Position numbers and translations under genes: made by a program. A stretch of DNA of 64,000 bases from Trichomonas vaginalis G3 (taxonomy: Eukaryota; Parabasalia; Trichomonadida; Trichomonadidae): positions 8,255,962-8,319,961 of the forward strand of contig NC_067208.1 of NCBI RefSeq assembly GCF_026262505.1, written 5' to 3'. Of the stretch, positions 10,764 through 19,235 are shown in pieces (positions within the stretch are counted from its first letter, which is position 1; each line of letters starts with the position of its first letter). The notes under the pieces were generated by a model, which saw nothing but the letters and a program-made list of their open reading frames with translations, did no database searches and had not been told where the DNA came from.

Positions 10764-10781
10764 CTTTTTATTCTAAGTAAA

Positions 10782-11365
10782 ATGTCATTTCCGAAAAATA
10801 GAAGCGTAAGTGTTTCAAAAGGTTTAATGGCGATGGCAGATGTGAAGTTAAATTCACCAACTCAAACAAACAGTCAAAGTGTTGTTGTCAATGTCAAAGA
10901 AAGAGATGTTGAAGTGGGGAAACCATACGAAGACGAAGATGGTATAACAATAGTTCCTGTAAAAGAACAACCAACATATCCTGAAGTTAGCAGAGACTTA
11001 AGTTCTGTTGCAGATATTCGAAACGACTACATGCAACTGAAAGACAAACTTAAAACTCAGGAGAAGATTTGTCAAGCTTTAGGTATAATGTTAAACTTGG
11101 TTGAGCACAACCCTGTAAAAGTGAACTCATATGTCATCGCACCTCATGAAATTTTGAAAGAACTATTGAAACTTTTGACAGAGGCAGACGATATAAACAT
11201 CAAAGAAATAGAACCCGACATTGCTTGCTGTGGTGTTTCATACAATGTCATTGACAAGATATACGTTATGAAAGGAGGCGAAACGTTTGAACTTAAAAAT
11301 ATAGTTTCCCAGACGTCATAAAAATATTTGACGACCACAACATTTCATTAAAATTTATTTGCTAA
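10782..11365 (+). CDS. Maverick conserved hypothetical protein, ~190 aa, frameshifted near end
   Basis: Start MSFPKNRSVSVSKGL at 10,782 is preceded by TTCTAAGTAAA, the usual A-rich Maverick leader. The N-terminal 70 residues look disordered (Thr/Ser/Val-rich). A helical segment follows (DYMQLKDKLKTQEKICQALG), then a folded-looking C-terminus with LKLLTEADDINIKEIEPD. The current frame stops at 11,319-11,321, but an extra A shortly upstream, compared with 39,287-39,869, suggests the original stop was TAA at 11,363-11,365. Function is not recognised. In copy 2 a small gene follows it; here that gene is deleted. Confidence 0.55.
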
Positions 11366-11369
11366 GTAA

Positions 11370-12166
11370 ATGGCAGAAACATAGTGGTTTATACTATTAC
11401 GACTAAAAACCCTGAGTCATATAATTCTATAACAACAAACTTACAAAGTCCTCAAGGACGATATTGTAAACTGACCTTAAACACAATGACGACTAAAGCC
11501 TGTTTTGCTCTTTTGACACCAGAAGACTTTATTGTTGTGAATGGTAAAAAATACTCCTTTGAAGATACTTACTCAGATATACCACCAACAGGTTTTTGTT
11601 GACTTATTTAATACTTTACGTACGAGTGTAACATGTGCTGCAACTAGAGCGGGTTTCATTATGTTTGGATGTCCGACTGAGTTTACTATAAACGATATGA
11701 GCTATAATACAAAACTTATATCTGGTTTTTACTACCAACAGTTTCCTATAACAGGAAAAGGTGTCATACAAGGAATGTCTATTCCATTGACTTAAGCACA
11801 CCAATCTTATATATTGTTTCAAACTTAGGTTCAAAGTGTTATTCGAATGTCGACAGAAACTATTATGACCAAAAGATACTTATGCGTATAAACAATACTT
11901 TCTCTGCTGGTTTGCCTATTGTTCATTCGAATGCAGAATTTTCAACCTTAGTGAACTCAAACACTTTGGCAAGTATAACGTTGACATTAGTTGACGCAAA
12001 CTTTGTTCCTGTAAAACTTTTATGTCCTATGTATTTGTCAATGACGGCAGAAAGTTTCGAATTGGAAGATGCAACTGGTGAAAGTATTGTATTACAAGAA
12101 CAACTTCAACAACAAATAGCTCAAGAACAACAAATGCAACAAATGCAACAACAAAGTCAAGAATAA
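11370..12166 (+). pseudogene. Candidate Maverick minor capsid (penton) protein, broken
   Basis: Segments in three frames (about 11,375-11,602, 11,541-11,795 and 11,882-12,166) join to a protein of about 265 residues. It begins MAE, continues YTITTKNPESYNSITTNLQS, and ends with a Gln/Met-rich tail. The beta-rich body, the ending PVKLLCPMYLSMTAESFE, the size, and its place between capsid and helicase/ATPase fit the single-jelly-roll penton of Polintons. That assignment is by context and composition only. Frame changes fall near 11,600, 11,795 and 11,850. The homologue at 38,247-39,038 is also broken, at different points. Confidence 0.45.
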
Positions 12167-12195
12167 AAAAAATATTTTTTTTTATTTTTATAAAA

Positions 12196-13427
12196 ATGTA
12201 CAGAATAGATGTTTCAGATTTTTATGACTTCCAAGCCTTCAGAAATATGTGTCCATTTCGAGACTATAACAAAGCGTCGAGAATTTGAAACGTTTAGTCA
12301 TTTATGTTGACTCTGCCCCAGAATGTTATGTTATGAAAGAATGGGATGTTGTCTTTAACAAACCAAGAGCAAAATAGTGTCTGAACAAGAATGTTAGACA
12401 GAAACTTAAGAAAATAAAAGTCGTACAAGTTGGCATGAAGATGTTAGATGCTTGGGATATCTTATTGTCAAAGTTTAGAAGATTTTTCAGTTCGAGGTAT
12501 AAAGTTTTATACACCTTCTCCAAACTTCTATTCTATCTTCACTGGATATAAATACGAACAAGTAGAATGGAAAGAAAATATTATAGAAGCTTGGTTAGAC
12601 CATGTCAAAGAAATTATATGCAATGGAAACGAAAGAGTCTATGAGTATATCTTATGTTGGTTTGCAAACATCTTACAACATCCAAGTGCTAAAAATGAAA
12701 CTGCTCTCATTATAATTGGAAAACAAGGAACAGGTAAGAACACATTCTTTACAGATATCTTGTGCAAACTGTTAGAGGGCTATCGAACCCGAATATGACA
12801 AACTTAGAAAACATCTGTGGCAAGTTTAACTCTCAATTGAGAATATGAAACTTATAGTTTGCAATGAACTTCAAAGTATAGATACAACAAAAGTTTTTTG
12901 AACTCAGATGCTTTGAAGAGTCTTATACAGATAAAGTTGGAGTGTGTTGAAAGAAAGTATAAAGACCAAAGAGTTTGTGAAAATTTGCAAACTTCATTAT
13001 GGTTTCAAACAATGTTGTTTCCGATGAAGTTAAAGTTCTGACAGAAGATATGTAGTTGTCAGAACGTCAGATTCTCATATGCAAGATACAGAATATTTTT
13101 GACGACTTAGCAGAAACTTTGACATCTGACTTTTACAACCACTTGTTCTCATATTTCATGACATTAGATATTTCTAAGTTCAATCCAAGACAAATTCCAC
13201 ATACCGAAGAAAGACAAACATTGTTAGAAGCAAACAAGAGTGTATATGAACTGTTTATAGATGAGACTAACTTTGAGTTTAGATGAAAGGTCATTGTACG
13301 ATTCGTATAAACAGTATTGTCAAGAGTATGGTTATATGGCAGCGTCTAAACGTACATTCTTGGCAAATGTCAAAAGTCTTTTAGATTTCAGAACGGCGTA
13401 TATACAAAGAAAAATTTTTATGAGTAA
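12196..13427 (+). pseudogene. Maverick SF3 (D5-like) helicase, multiply frameshifted
   Basis: This region corresponds to the open 412-residue helicase at 36,981-38,219. The Walker A region is intact in the frame 12,448-12,798 (IIIGKQGTGKNTFFTDIL). The Walker B region, motif C and the C-terminus are scattered over other frames, with indels near 12,280, 12,370, 12,480, 12,780, 12,900, 12,950 and 13,100. The start MYRIDVSDFYDFQAF at 12,196 follows TTTTTATAAAA. SF3 helicases of this family unwind DNA in replication of large DNA viruses and Mavericks. Many of the indels lie in T or A runs, so assembly error is possible. Confidence 0.7.
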
Positions 13428-13462
13428 ATTTTAAAAAAAATATTTTTTTATCGATAGAAAAG

Positions 13463-13883
13463 ATGACGAAATATATTTCAGTCAACAAATATATGTCAGG
13501 ACTTAAAGAAGAACTAGACCCATTCGCTTATTTGAATGTTTACTTCTACCATTTTGAAAAAGTCTTCATTCAGCAAAGTTTGGAACATCGAACCAGTTAA
13601 GTTTGCTATTGTGACTAAAAATGTGTGCGAAATTTGAAGACTTAGACATAGAAGGTTTGTTAGCAGTCAAAGAAAGTTTTGACAGAAGGTTCTCAAACCT
13701 TAAAGAAGGCAAAGCATACAAACTTGTTATACCTTATGAACCAAAGAAAGCAGACGACTATGAATATTATGAGTCTAAGATAGTTGAAGTTCAAGGTAAA
13801 TTGGGTAAAAAGATTTTAGAGTCTAAGCAGTGTTTACTCCTAAAGAGGAAGAGAACATTGACATTGACCCAGAAATGTTCTAA
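13463..13883 (+). pseudogene. Maverick conserved hypothetical protein, ~140 aa, frameshifted
   Basis: Begins MTKYISVNKYMSGLKEELDP after TTTTTTTATCGATAGAAAAG. The reading shifts near 13,560, 13,620 and 13,830 relative to the open homologue at 36,522-36,944. The family has a compact beta-rich middle (YKLVIPYEP) and an acidic tail. No motif is recognised. It lies just downstream of the helicase on the same strand, so a replication role is plausible but unproven. It ends in a palindrome shared with the convergent gene at 13,900-14,358. Confidence 0.55.
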
Positions 13884-13902
13884 AAATAAAATTTTATTTT
13901 TA
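13881..13902. terminator. Palindromic convergent 3' end
   Basis: TAAAAATAAAATTTTATTTTTA is a perfect 22-bp palindrome whose two ends are the stop codons of the convergent genes at 13,463-13,883 and 13,900-14,358. The same arrangement recurs at 36,503-36,524 in Maverick 2. A UAAA-type poly(A) signal overlapping the stop codon is described for trichomonads, so both mRNAs could end here. Confidence 0.45.
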
Positions 13903-14358
13903 CATGTCATATCTCACCTTCTCTGGAACTGGTTCAGGTTCTTTTTTCTCTTCTTCTACTTTCTTTTCTTTCTTTTCTCTCTTCTTCTTCTTCTTCTCTG
14001 GTGGAGTTATGTCAAATTTGGCGCAACCATATTTATGTAAAAGTTCTTTGTCCTTTAATAGCTCTTCTATTCTGTTTTCTATTTCATCTTCAAGAACAGC
14101 GCATGTGTCTTCTTTGCATTCTAAGAACTTTTGTTGGACTTCATCTTTCCAAGAGGCGTCATCTCTGTCAACAAGTCTGTCATTGACAAATTTTAAGACT
14201 TCTCTGCTTAATGTTTTATGGTTCTTGTCATATTCCCAGAAACAGAACTTTAGAACAAATTCACCTTTCTTGTTTACACTATGTAAGATTTTATGGTCGA
14301 CAGATGTTTTGCTGTCGAAAAGCTTGTCTCGAATATAGATAGCGAAATCGCTAGACAT
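13900..14358 (-). CDS. Maverick conserved hypothetical protein with charged tail
   Basis: I chose the start MSSDFAIYIRDKLFDSKTSV at 14,358 because the homologue at 36,062-36,505 begins there. The N-terminal 110 residues look globular (LHSVNKKGEFVLKFCFWEYD, then a helical Glu/Lys region). The last 40 are a Lys/Glu/Pro-rich tail of variable length (here a longer KKKKKREKKEKK run). There is no recognised domain. It is divergent from the ATPase at 14,395 over a 36-bp A/T spacer. Confidence 0.6.
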   Translation of the reverse strand: MSSDFAIYIRDKLFDSKTSVDHKILHSVNKKGEFVLKFCFWEYDKNHKTLSREVLKFVNDRLVDRDDASWKDEVQQKFLECKEDTCAVLEDEIENRIEELLKDKELLHKYGCAKFDITPPEKKKKKREKKEKKVEEEKKEPEPVPEKVRYDM

Positions 14359-14394
14359 TTTCAAAAAGATAAAAATTTTAATTTTTCTAAAAAT

Positions 14395-15268
14395 ATGTTA
14401 GAAAAAAAGTTTGCTGACATTGACAAGAAATTTGAGAATGTTTTGAAGAAGAACAAGAGGAAGTTAGAAAATGCTCAGATAAAGCCTATACATGACAAGT
14501 TCTTATTTGCTCAGAATGGTATAACAGGTCTAATTGCACCACCTGGGTCGGGTAAGACTTTCACTTATCTTAAAATGGCTGCACAACAACAAGAACTAGA
14601 TGAGAAGAACCCATTCTATGAGTTAGTTGTTATTTGTTCGACTTCTGGTCAATTTGACCAAACCGTCAATTCGTTCAAAGATATTATAAAGAAGTCTAAG
14701 TTAGTATGTATAAAGGATACTGAGTTGTTAGATTGGATAAAGAAGTACCAAAGAAGAGTTTTGAAGTATAATGCTATAAATGAGTATATAAATTCGAAGT
14801 TTAAAGACCCTAATGAGGAAATGCAGAGAATATTAGAGAAGAAACACTTCAGAAACAAACAGAAAGAGATAGAATACATTTCGAAGAAATTGCAATCTTA
14901 CGATTGGAAGACTTACCCTCATAGATGTCTTCTTATCTTAGATGATTGCTTCTCATCCTTTGCTTAAGAATAGAGAACAAGATATGTGTCGAATTCTTAA
15001 GAAGCTCAGACACTTTAACATCTCAGTTGTCATTTGTGTACAGACAGCAAAGAGTTTAAGTAAAGATGTTAAAAGAATACTTACTGACATTATACTTTTC
15101 CCTGGATTGTCCGAAGACGATTTCATGGAACTTATGAAAGAGTCCATGGCAGGTAAGTTTGACAGACATGAACTATGGGAGAAGTACAAAGTCATACAAG
15201 ACCCTCATACTTCTTTCAGAATTCATATCTACGCGAACAAAGTTCAAATTGTAAAAAGTCAAGCTTGA
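14395..15268 (+). pseudogene. Maverick packaging ATPase (FtsK/HerA type), frameshifted after Walker B
   Basis: Maverick ATPases of this family are thought to drive DNA into the capsid. Start MLEKKFADIDKKFENVLKKN at 14,395 follows TTTCTAAAAAT. Walker A is APPGSGKT at residues 48-55 and Walker B is LLILDD at 179-184. Directly after Walker B two bases present in the homologue at 35,150-36,025 are missing (near 14,945), shifting the frame. The C-terminal third continues in another frame to 15,268 with NISVVICVQTAKSLSKD. The loss is not in a homopolymer, so it is a better candidate for a true mutation than most indels here. Confidence 0.75.
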
Positions 15269-15273
15269 AAAAT

Positions 15274-15785
15274 GTAAGTGTTTGAGTCTTAGTCTGTTGT
15301 GGTGCTGGGGCTTTCGGTTCTTCTGGCTTTGGAATGGACTCGGTTGGTGGTACGTCGGACATTCGTTTGTGTCCTGTCGGATGGAAGAACTTTTCCTGTT
15401 GGAAGGAAGAACTTTTCCTGTTGGAAGGAAAAACTTTTCCAGTTGTCGGGAAATTTTTTTCCTGTCTGAAGGAAAAATTTTTTCTGTCGTTCGACCAAAA
15501 AGTTCTCAATTTTCGAAAATTTGAATGGTTTACGGACGAACAACAGGAAATTTTTTTCCAGTTGTCAGGAAATTTTTTTCCAGTTGTCAGGAAATTTTTT
15601 TCCTGTTGTCGGGAAATTTTTTTCCAGTTGGAAGGAAGAACTTGGAATGTCGGATGGAAGGACTTGGAATGTCGGAAGGAAGGACTTGGAATGTCGGAAG
15701 GAAGAACTTGGAATGCCAGAAGGATTTGACAAGGCAATTTACTTTATAGAGCTACCTGAGCCATCTGAAGTCAAGCTTGAAAAAT
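15274..15785. repeat. 512-bp repetitive insert bounded by 16-bp direct repeats
   Basis: GTCAAGCTTGAAAAAT occurs at 15,258-15,273 and again at 15,770-15,785. In Maverick 2 the ATPase stop and the following KilA-N 3' end are joined with only one copy, so this is an insertion or expansion specific to element 1. Inside are degenerate units around GGAAATTTTTTTCCAGTTGTC (15,545-15,625) and GGAAGGACTTGGAATGTCGG (15,640-15,725). Both strands are open in several frames because of the repeat composition. A Pro-rich minus-strand stretch starting MSDVPPTESIPKPEEPK (near 15,360) might be real but is unsupported. Confidence 0.65.
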
Positions 15786-15796
15786 AAATGGTTCAT

Positions 15797-16624
15797 CTAC
15801 TCTACTTGTTTGAAGTTGTCAAAATACTCTGTTATTTTTTCCTTTAACAATGGCAAATCTTCTTTGAATGTAAGTATTGTACAACCTTTAATATCATAGT
15901 GTGTTTGAGGTAAAGTATCTTGAACTATTTGTTTCACATCTTCATTTGGTGTCATTGAAATCGGTAAGTTTTCGCGATAGAACCAATTTCTGTCAGATTT
16001 GTAAATCTTAGCTAAGTCGTAAAAGCTTTTGTTGTTTCTTCTGACTAAATGCAACATAACCATATCTCTGTCTTCTTCATTTTCCATCTCTTCAGTATAA
16101 ATCATATACTTATAGTTCTTTTCCTTTCCTTTTGGTACCGAACGTGGTATTCTTTTCTGTATGTTTTTGTCTTTTGCTTCAATGACTTCATCTTTTGCTT
16201 GAAGTTTCTTTTCCATCTCTTCACGTTCTTGTCTATGAATTTCATCTAACATCATGAAAATATAACAAGCATATCGAGGTGAAGCCCACATTGCAACAGC
16301 ATTTACAAGAAGTCTATGTACATACCAACCTCTCAAACCAGGAGCCAAATTCTTGCGATTTTCGTACGGAATCTCTACCCTCGGTTTTCCGAGGGTAGCA
16401 AACATATGAGGAAATTCTTCTAAAAGTTCTTTTGTCTGTTGGTTTTCAAACCAATGGTATGCTTGCTTTGTAGAACGAAGAGTATTCAAAATACTTTGCA
16501 TTTGGTACATGTCATCTTTGACCGAACGAATGAGACGGAGTTGTTTGTTATACTGTATGTACTCATATTCTTCATTTATAGCTTCATGAACGATAGCAGT
16601 TGTTGTGTTCTCTGTTGTTGACAT
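15797..16624 (-). CDS. KilA-N domain protein (KilA-N 1), 275 aa
   Basis: KilA-N is a DNA-binding domain spread among large DNA viruses, phages and Mavericks. The diagnostic stretch LRGWYVHRLLVNAVAMWASP lies at residues 97-116, followed by RYACYIFMMLDEI. A long coiled segment (EREEMEKKLQAKDEVIEAKD) and a C-terminal domain of about 130 residues follow (YKYMIYTEEME, RRNNKSFYDLAKIYKSDRNW), resembling virus KilA-N C-terminal domains. The start at 16,624 is followed by Thr-rich residues. Upstream (minus strand) lie a TTTTTTTATCC box and an array of GTTAGATCTAAC palindromes, suggesting self-regulation (inference). A 10-bp perfect hairpin sits inside the coding region at 16,375-16,398. A remnant lies in Maverick 2 at 34,920-35,140. 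Confidence 0.8.
   Translation of the reverse strand: MSTTENTTTAIVHEAINEEYEYIQYNKQLRLIRSVKDDMYQMQSILNTLRSTKQAYHWFENQQTKELLEEFPHMFATLGKPRVEIPYENRKNLAPGLRGWYVHRLLVNAVAMWASPRYACYIFMMLDEIHRQEREEMEKKLQAKDEVIEAKDKNIQKRIPRSVPKGKEKNYKYMIYTEEMENEEDRDMVMLHLVRRNNKSFYDLAKIYKSDRNWFYRENLPISMTPNEDVKQIVQDTLPQTHYDIKGCTILTFKEDLPLLKEKITEYFDNFKQVE
16375..16398. other. Perfect hairpin inside KilA-N 1 coding sequence
   Basis: CTACCCTCGG, loop TTTT, then CCGAGGGTAG. It covers residues 76-83 (TLGKPRV region). It is far more GC-rich than its surroundings and falls at nearly the same domain position as the hairpin in KilA-N 2 at 18,857-18,880. Confidence 0.75.
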
Positions 16625-16719
16625 ATCTGTCTTTATATTCCGGATAAAAAAATAAAAAAAAATAAAACTAACTTTATTTTTTCTGTCTTAAGGAAATTCA
16701 TGAAATTTGGTCATTTTTC

Positions 16720-16997
16720 AGCAAAAATATATTTTATGTTAGAATGTTAGATCTAACATGTTTTCTAACATGTTTTCTAACATGGTCTAAAACACACAAA
16801 ACTCATGAAATTTCATACGGAATTCAGCAAAAATATATTTTAGGGTAGAATGTTAGATCTAACATGTTTTCTAACACGTTTTCTAACATGGTCTAAAACA
16901 CACAAAACTCATGAATTTTCATACGGAATTCAGCAAAAATAATGTTTATGTTAGAATGTTAGATCTAACATGTTTTCTAACATGTTTTCTAACATAA
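16720..16997 (-). repeat. 106-bp tandem repeats with GTTAGATCTAAC palindromes (array A1)
   Basis: Cores TGTTAGATCTAACA start at 16,745, 16,851 and 16,957, exactly 106 bp apart. On the minus strand each unit reads two GTTAGAAAAC repeats 12 bp apart, the palindrome, then TTCTAACAT (or TTCTACCCT) and ATATTTTTGC. The array fills the spacer between the 304-residue gene and the KilA-N 1 promoter. Confidence 0.8.
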
Positions 16998-17001
16998 CTA
17001 T

Positions 17002-17916
17002 TTACAAGCGTTTTACATGGTATATGTTGCGATGGTTCATGACTCTAAACAATTTCGTAGCTTCTATTTCTTCGCTGAGGATATCGAATGTTTTAACGAT
17101 ACCGAAAGTTTCTTTATACTTCTTCTTGACGTCAGATAGAAGGAAATCGTCAGCAGTTGGATAGTTTTTGTTCAGAAATTCTAACATGTTCATTTTATCT
17201 TCTGCTGGTTTTTCTGCTTCTTTCTTTAAATCTGCATAGTCGTTTCGCATACGTTCTATCTCTTTGACGGAGTAGTTATATTTCCTCATTGCTGCTTTAC
17301 ATTTTGAACATTGCGGGTTCATTTTTGCATTGTACATTGAAATTTGTCCTGCTAGAACAACTAAGGCGTCAATGGTTTTCTTCATCTCGAACATAGCGGG
17401 TCTTATTTGTTCGTTCCATACCTTACCCCTACTATCTTTATCTCTTATTTCCCAAACACATTTTGCAACTAACGAAACAAAGTTGTCGTAGGTCTTAAAC
17501 TCCCCAGATTTGTATATGTCAGAGATGTTCTTATATACCATATCGCAATCTTTGTCCATGACTTTGTGGTTGCAATGAAATCCAAGGAATTCATAATTTA
17601 CCTTTCGTATGAACTTCTTTATTTCTACTGAGTCAGTTGCTTTGACTTCTATTTCGTCAAATTCGGGAATGGTTAGTTTTTGTTGTTGGATTTCAGGCAA
17701 TTTGGGTAAATGGTCGATGAGGTCCTGCATTTCATAAAGATACTGTTCATTTGTTTCATCTTTCGCACTACAGTCTAAATCTCCTTGGAGAAGTTCTTGC
17801 TTTATCTTCTGGATTTCTGTTTCGAAAGTATATGAAGAAGGAATGAAGCTTTTCATCTCTACTAACATAGATGTTGGATTCATGACTAAAGAGTTTGGTG
17901 AAGTTGTTGCTAACAT
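17002..17916 (-). CDS. Maverick conserved hypothetical protein, 304 aa
   Basis: This is an intact frame starting MLATTSPNSLVMNPTSML. It is helix-rich. A CxxC pair with flanking Cys/His (HCNHKV near residue 115, then PQCSKCKAAMRKYNY near 213-227) could bind a metal. A coiled segment (ERMRNDYADLKKEAEKPAED) precedes a compact C-terminus ending HVKRL. No known domain is recognised. Its last 45 residues survive at the truncated edge of Maverick 2 (33,685-33,821) with the same gene following, so the order is conserved. Palindrome arrays flank it on both sides, in opposite orientations. Confidence 0.65.
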   Translation of the reverse strand: MLATTSPNSLVMNPTSMLVEMKSFIPSSYTFETEIQKIKQELLQGDLDCSAKDETNEQYLYEMQDLIDHLPKLPEIQQQKLTIPEFDEIEVKATDSVEIKKFIRKVNYEFLGFHCNHKVMDKDCDMVYKNISDIYKSGEFKTYDNFVSLVAKCVWEIRDKDSRGKVWNEQIRPAMFEMKKTIDALVVLAGQISMYNAKMNPQCSKCKAAMRKYNYSVKEIERMRNDYADLKKEAEKPAEDKMNMLEFLNKNYPTADDFLLSDVKKKYKETFGIVKTFDILSEEIEATKLFRVMNHRNIYHVKRL

Positions 17917-17994
17917 GTTCTTACAATAAAAATAAAAAATATTTTTTTAAAAAAACTAACTTTATTTTTCAATACTTTTTCTATCTTAAGGAAA

Positions 17995-18395
17995 TTCATG
18001 AAATTTCATGAGTTTTCTACGATGTTAGAAAACAGGTTAGAAAACATGTTAGATCTAACATTCTAACATAAAATATATTTTTGGTGTAAATTTCATGAGT
18101 TTTCTACGATGTTAGAAAACAGGTTAGAAAACATGTTAGATCTAACATTCTAACATAAAATATATTTTTGGTGTAAATTTCATGAGTTTTCTACGATGTT
18201 AGAAAACAGGTTAGAAAACGTGTTAGATCTAACATGCTAACATAAAATATATTTTTGTCTGATTTACACTCATTACGAAGAAGTCTTGACAAAACATTTA
18301 CGAAGAAGTCTTGACAAATTCAAGAGGTTAGAAAACAGGTTAGAAAACAGGTTAGAAAACAGGTTAGATCTAACCTTCTACCCTAAAATATATTT
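17995..18395 (+). repeat. 87-bp tandem repeats with GTTAGATCTAAC palindromes (arrays A2/A3)
   Basis: Cores TGTTAGATCTAACA start at 18,047, 18,134 and 18,221, 87 bp apart. Each is preceded by GTTAGAAAACAGGTTAGAAAAC (12-bp spaced units) and followed by TTCTAACATAAAATATATTTTT. A fourth block (18,325-18,395) has four 12-bp units and an altered core, GGTTAGATCTAACC, with TTCTACCCT downstream. The arrays lie upstream of the 304-residue gene and downstream of KilA-N 2. Confidence 0.8.
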
Positions 18396-18426
18396 TTGCC
18401 GAATTCAATAAAAATAAATGGTTCAT

Positions 18427-19089
18427 TTACTCACAATATTTTTGTACAAAACGACCCCAAACTTTTAACCTCTCTTCTGCAGCTTCAAATGCTATCTTAG
18501 CGAGTTCATATTCTCTAAATTCTCTCTTTAAATCTTCTTGTTCCCATTGGTCTAGTTCGTATGGAGAATCTCTATAACCAGAACATATCTCACGTTCATG
18601 TTCTATTTGTTTTTCATGCATTTTTCTAACTTCTTCTTCAAACAAAGGTTTTGCATTCTCTACTGTATCTTCAAGTTCTTCTTCATCTAACTTCTCATGA
18701 ACTTTCTTGTCTATGGAGTCCATAATTTTTCCAACTGCTATACAATATTTTGGAGAAGCCCACATTGCAATATAGTTTACGAGTCTTGGGTCTACATACA
18801 TTCCTCTAACCTGTTTGATTTCATCCGGAATTCCTGCATGAACTTTGTATAAAAAGCAACCCGCCGTTTTCCGCGGGTTGGTATATTCTTCACAAAATGC
18901 CTTAAAATACTCTTCCCAGGACTTATTTTCCAACAACCTTCTAAAGTCTTTCCTAAACTGCTGACACATCTTTGTTGCATTTATATAACCATCCTTGTCT
19001 CTACGTAAGACTTCAATACCGTTGTAAGTGCCTTTTGTGAATGTTTCACCATTAGATTTGTTCGTGAATGTTTTTGCTTCGACTGACAT
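18427..19089 (-). CDS. KilA-N domain protein (KilA-N 2), 220 aa
   Basis: This is a textbook KilA-N domain: GYINATKMC at residues 34-42 and RGMYVDPRLVNYIAMWASPK at 95-114, followed by a coiled, acidic C-terminal region (EEELEDTVENAKPLFEEEVRK). The true start is MSVEAKTF at 19,089; the 25 codons upstream are leader sequence containing the TTTTTTTTATTTTG box. Unlike KilA-N 1 it lacks the C-terminal extra domain. It is probably a sequence-specific DNA-binding regulator. A strong hairpin lies in its coding region at 18,857-18,880. Confidence 0.85.
   Translation of the reverse strand: MSVEAKTFTNKSNGETFTKGTYNGIEVLRRDKDGYINATKMCQQFRKDFRRLLENKSWEEYFKAFCEEYTNPRKTAGCFLYKVHAGIPDEIKQVRGMYVDPRLVNYIAMWASPKYCIAVGKIMDSIDKKVHEKLDEEELEDTVENAKPLFEEEVRKMHEKQIEHEREICSGYRDSPYELDQWEQEDLKREFREYELAKIAFEAAEERLKVWGRFVQKYCE
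18857..18880. other. Hairpin inside KilA-N 2 coding sequence
   Basis: CAACCCGCCG and CCGCGGGTTG pair at nine of ten positions around a TTTT loop. It encodes residues 70-78 (TNPRKTAGC), the region just before the RGMYVDPRL helix, matching the place of the hairpin in KilA-N 1. Confidence 0.7.
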
Positions 19090-19169
19090 TTCTGTCCTTA
19101 CATACAAAATAAAAAAAAATAAAAAAATAAAACTAACTTTATTTTTTATTTCGGGAAAATTCATGAAAA

Positions 19170-19232
19170 TTCAAGAGGGTAGAAAAGAGGTTAGAAAAGA
19201 GGTTAGATCTAACCTTCTACCCTAAACATTAT
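19170..19232 (+). repeat. Palindrome module A4 (GGGTAGA/TCTACCC arms)
   Basis: Reads AGGGTAGAAAAGAGG, then GTTAGAAAAGAGG, the core GTTAGATCTAACC, then TTCTACCCTAAACATTATTTTT. The outer arms GGGTAGAA and TTCTACCC pair exactly, as do the core halves. It sits between the KilA-N 2 leader and the 3' end of the 286-residue gene. Confidence 0.7.
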
Positions 19233-19235
19233 TTT

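Noticed and set aside
15282-15787. Several 70-170-residue frames in the repetitive insert next to the ATPase
   Set aside because: All frames are open because of the repeat composition; the region is absent from the second Maverick. Only a short Pro-rich piece looks protein-like.
16720-18395. CRISPR-like array
   Set aside because: The repeats are longer, include the spacers themselves, have palindromic cores and no variable spacers, and the genome is eukaryotic with no Cas genes.
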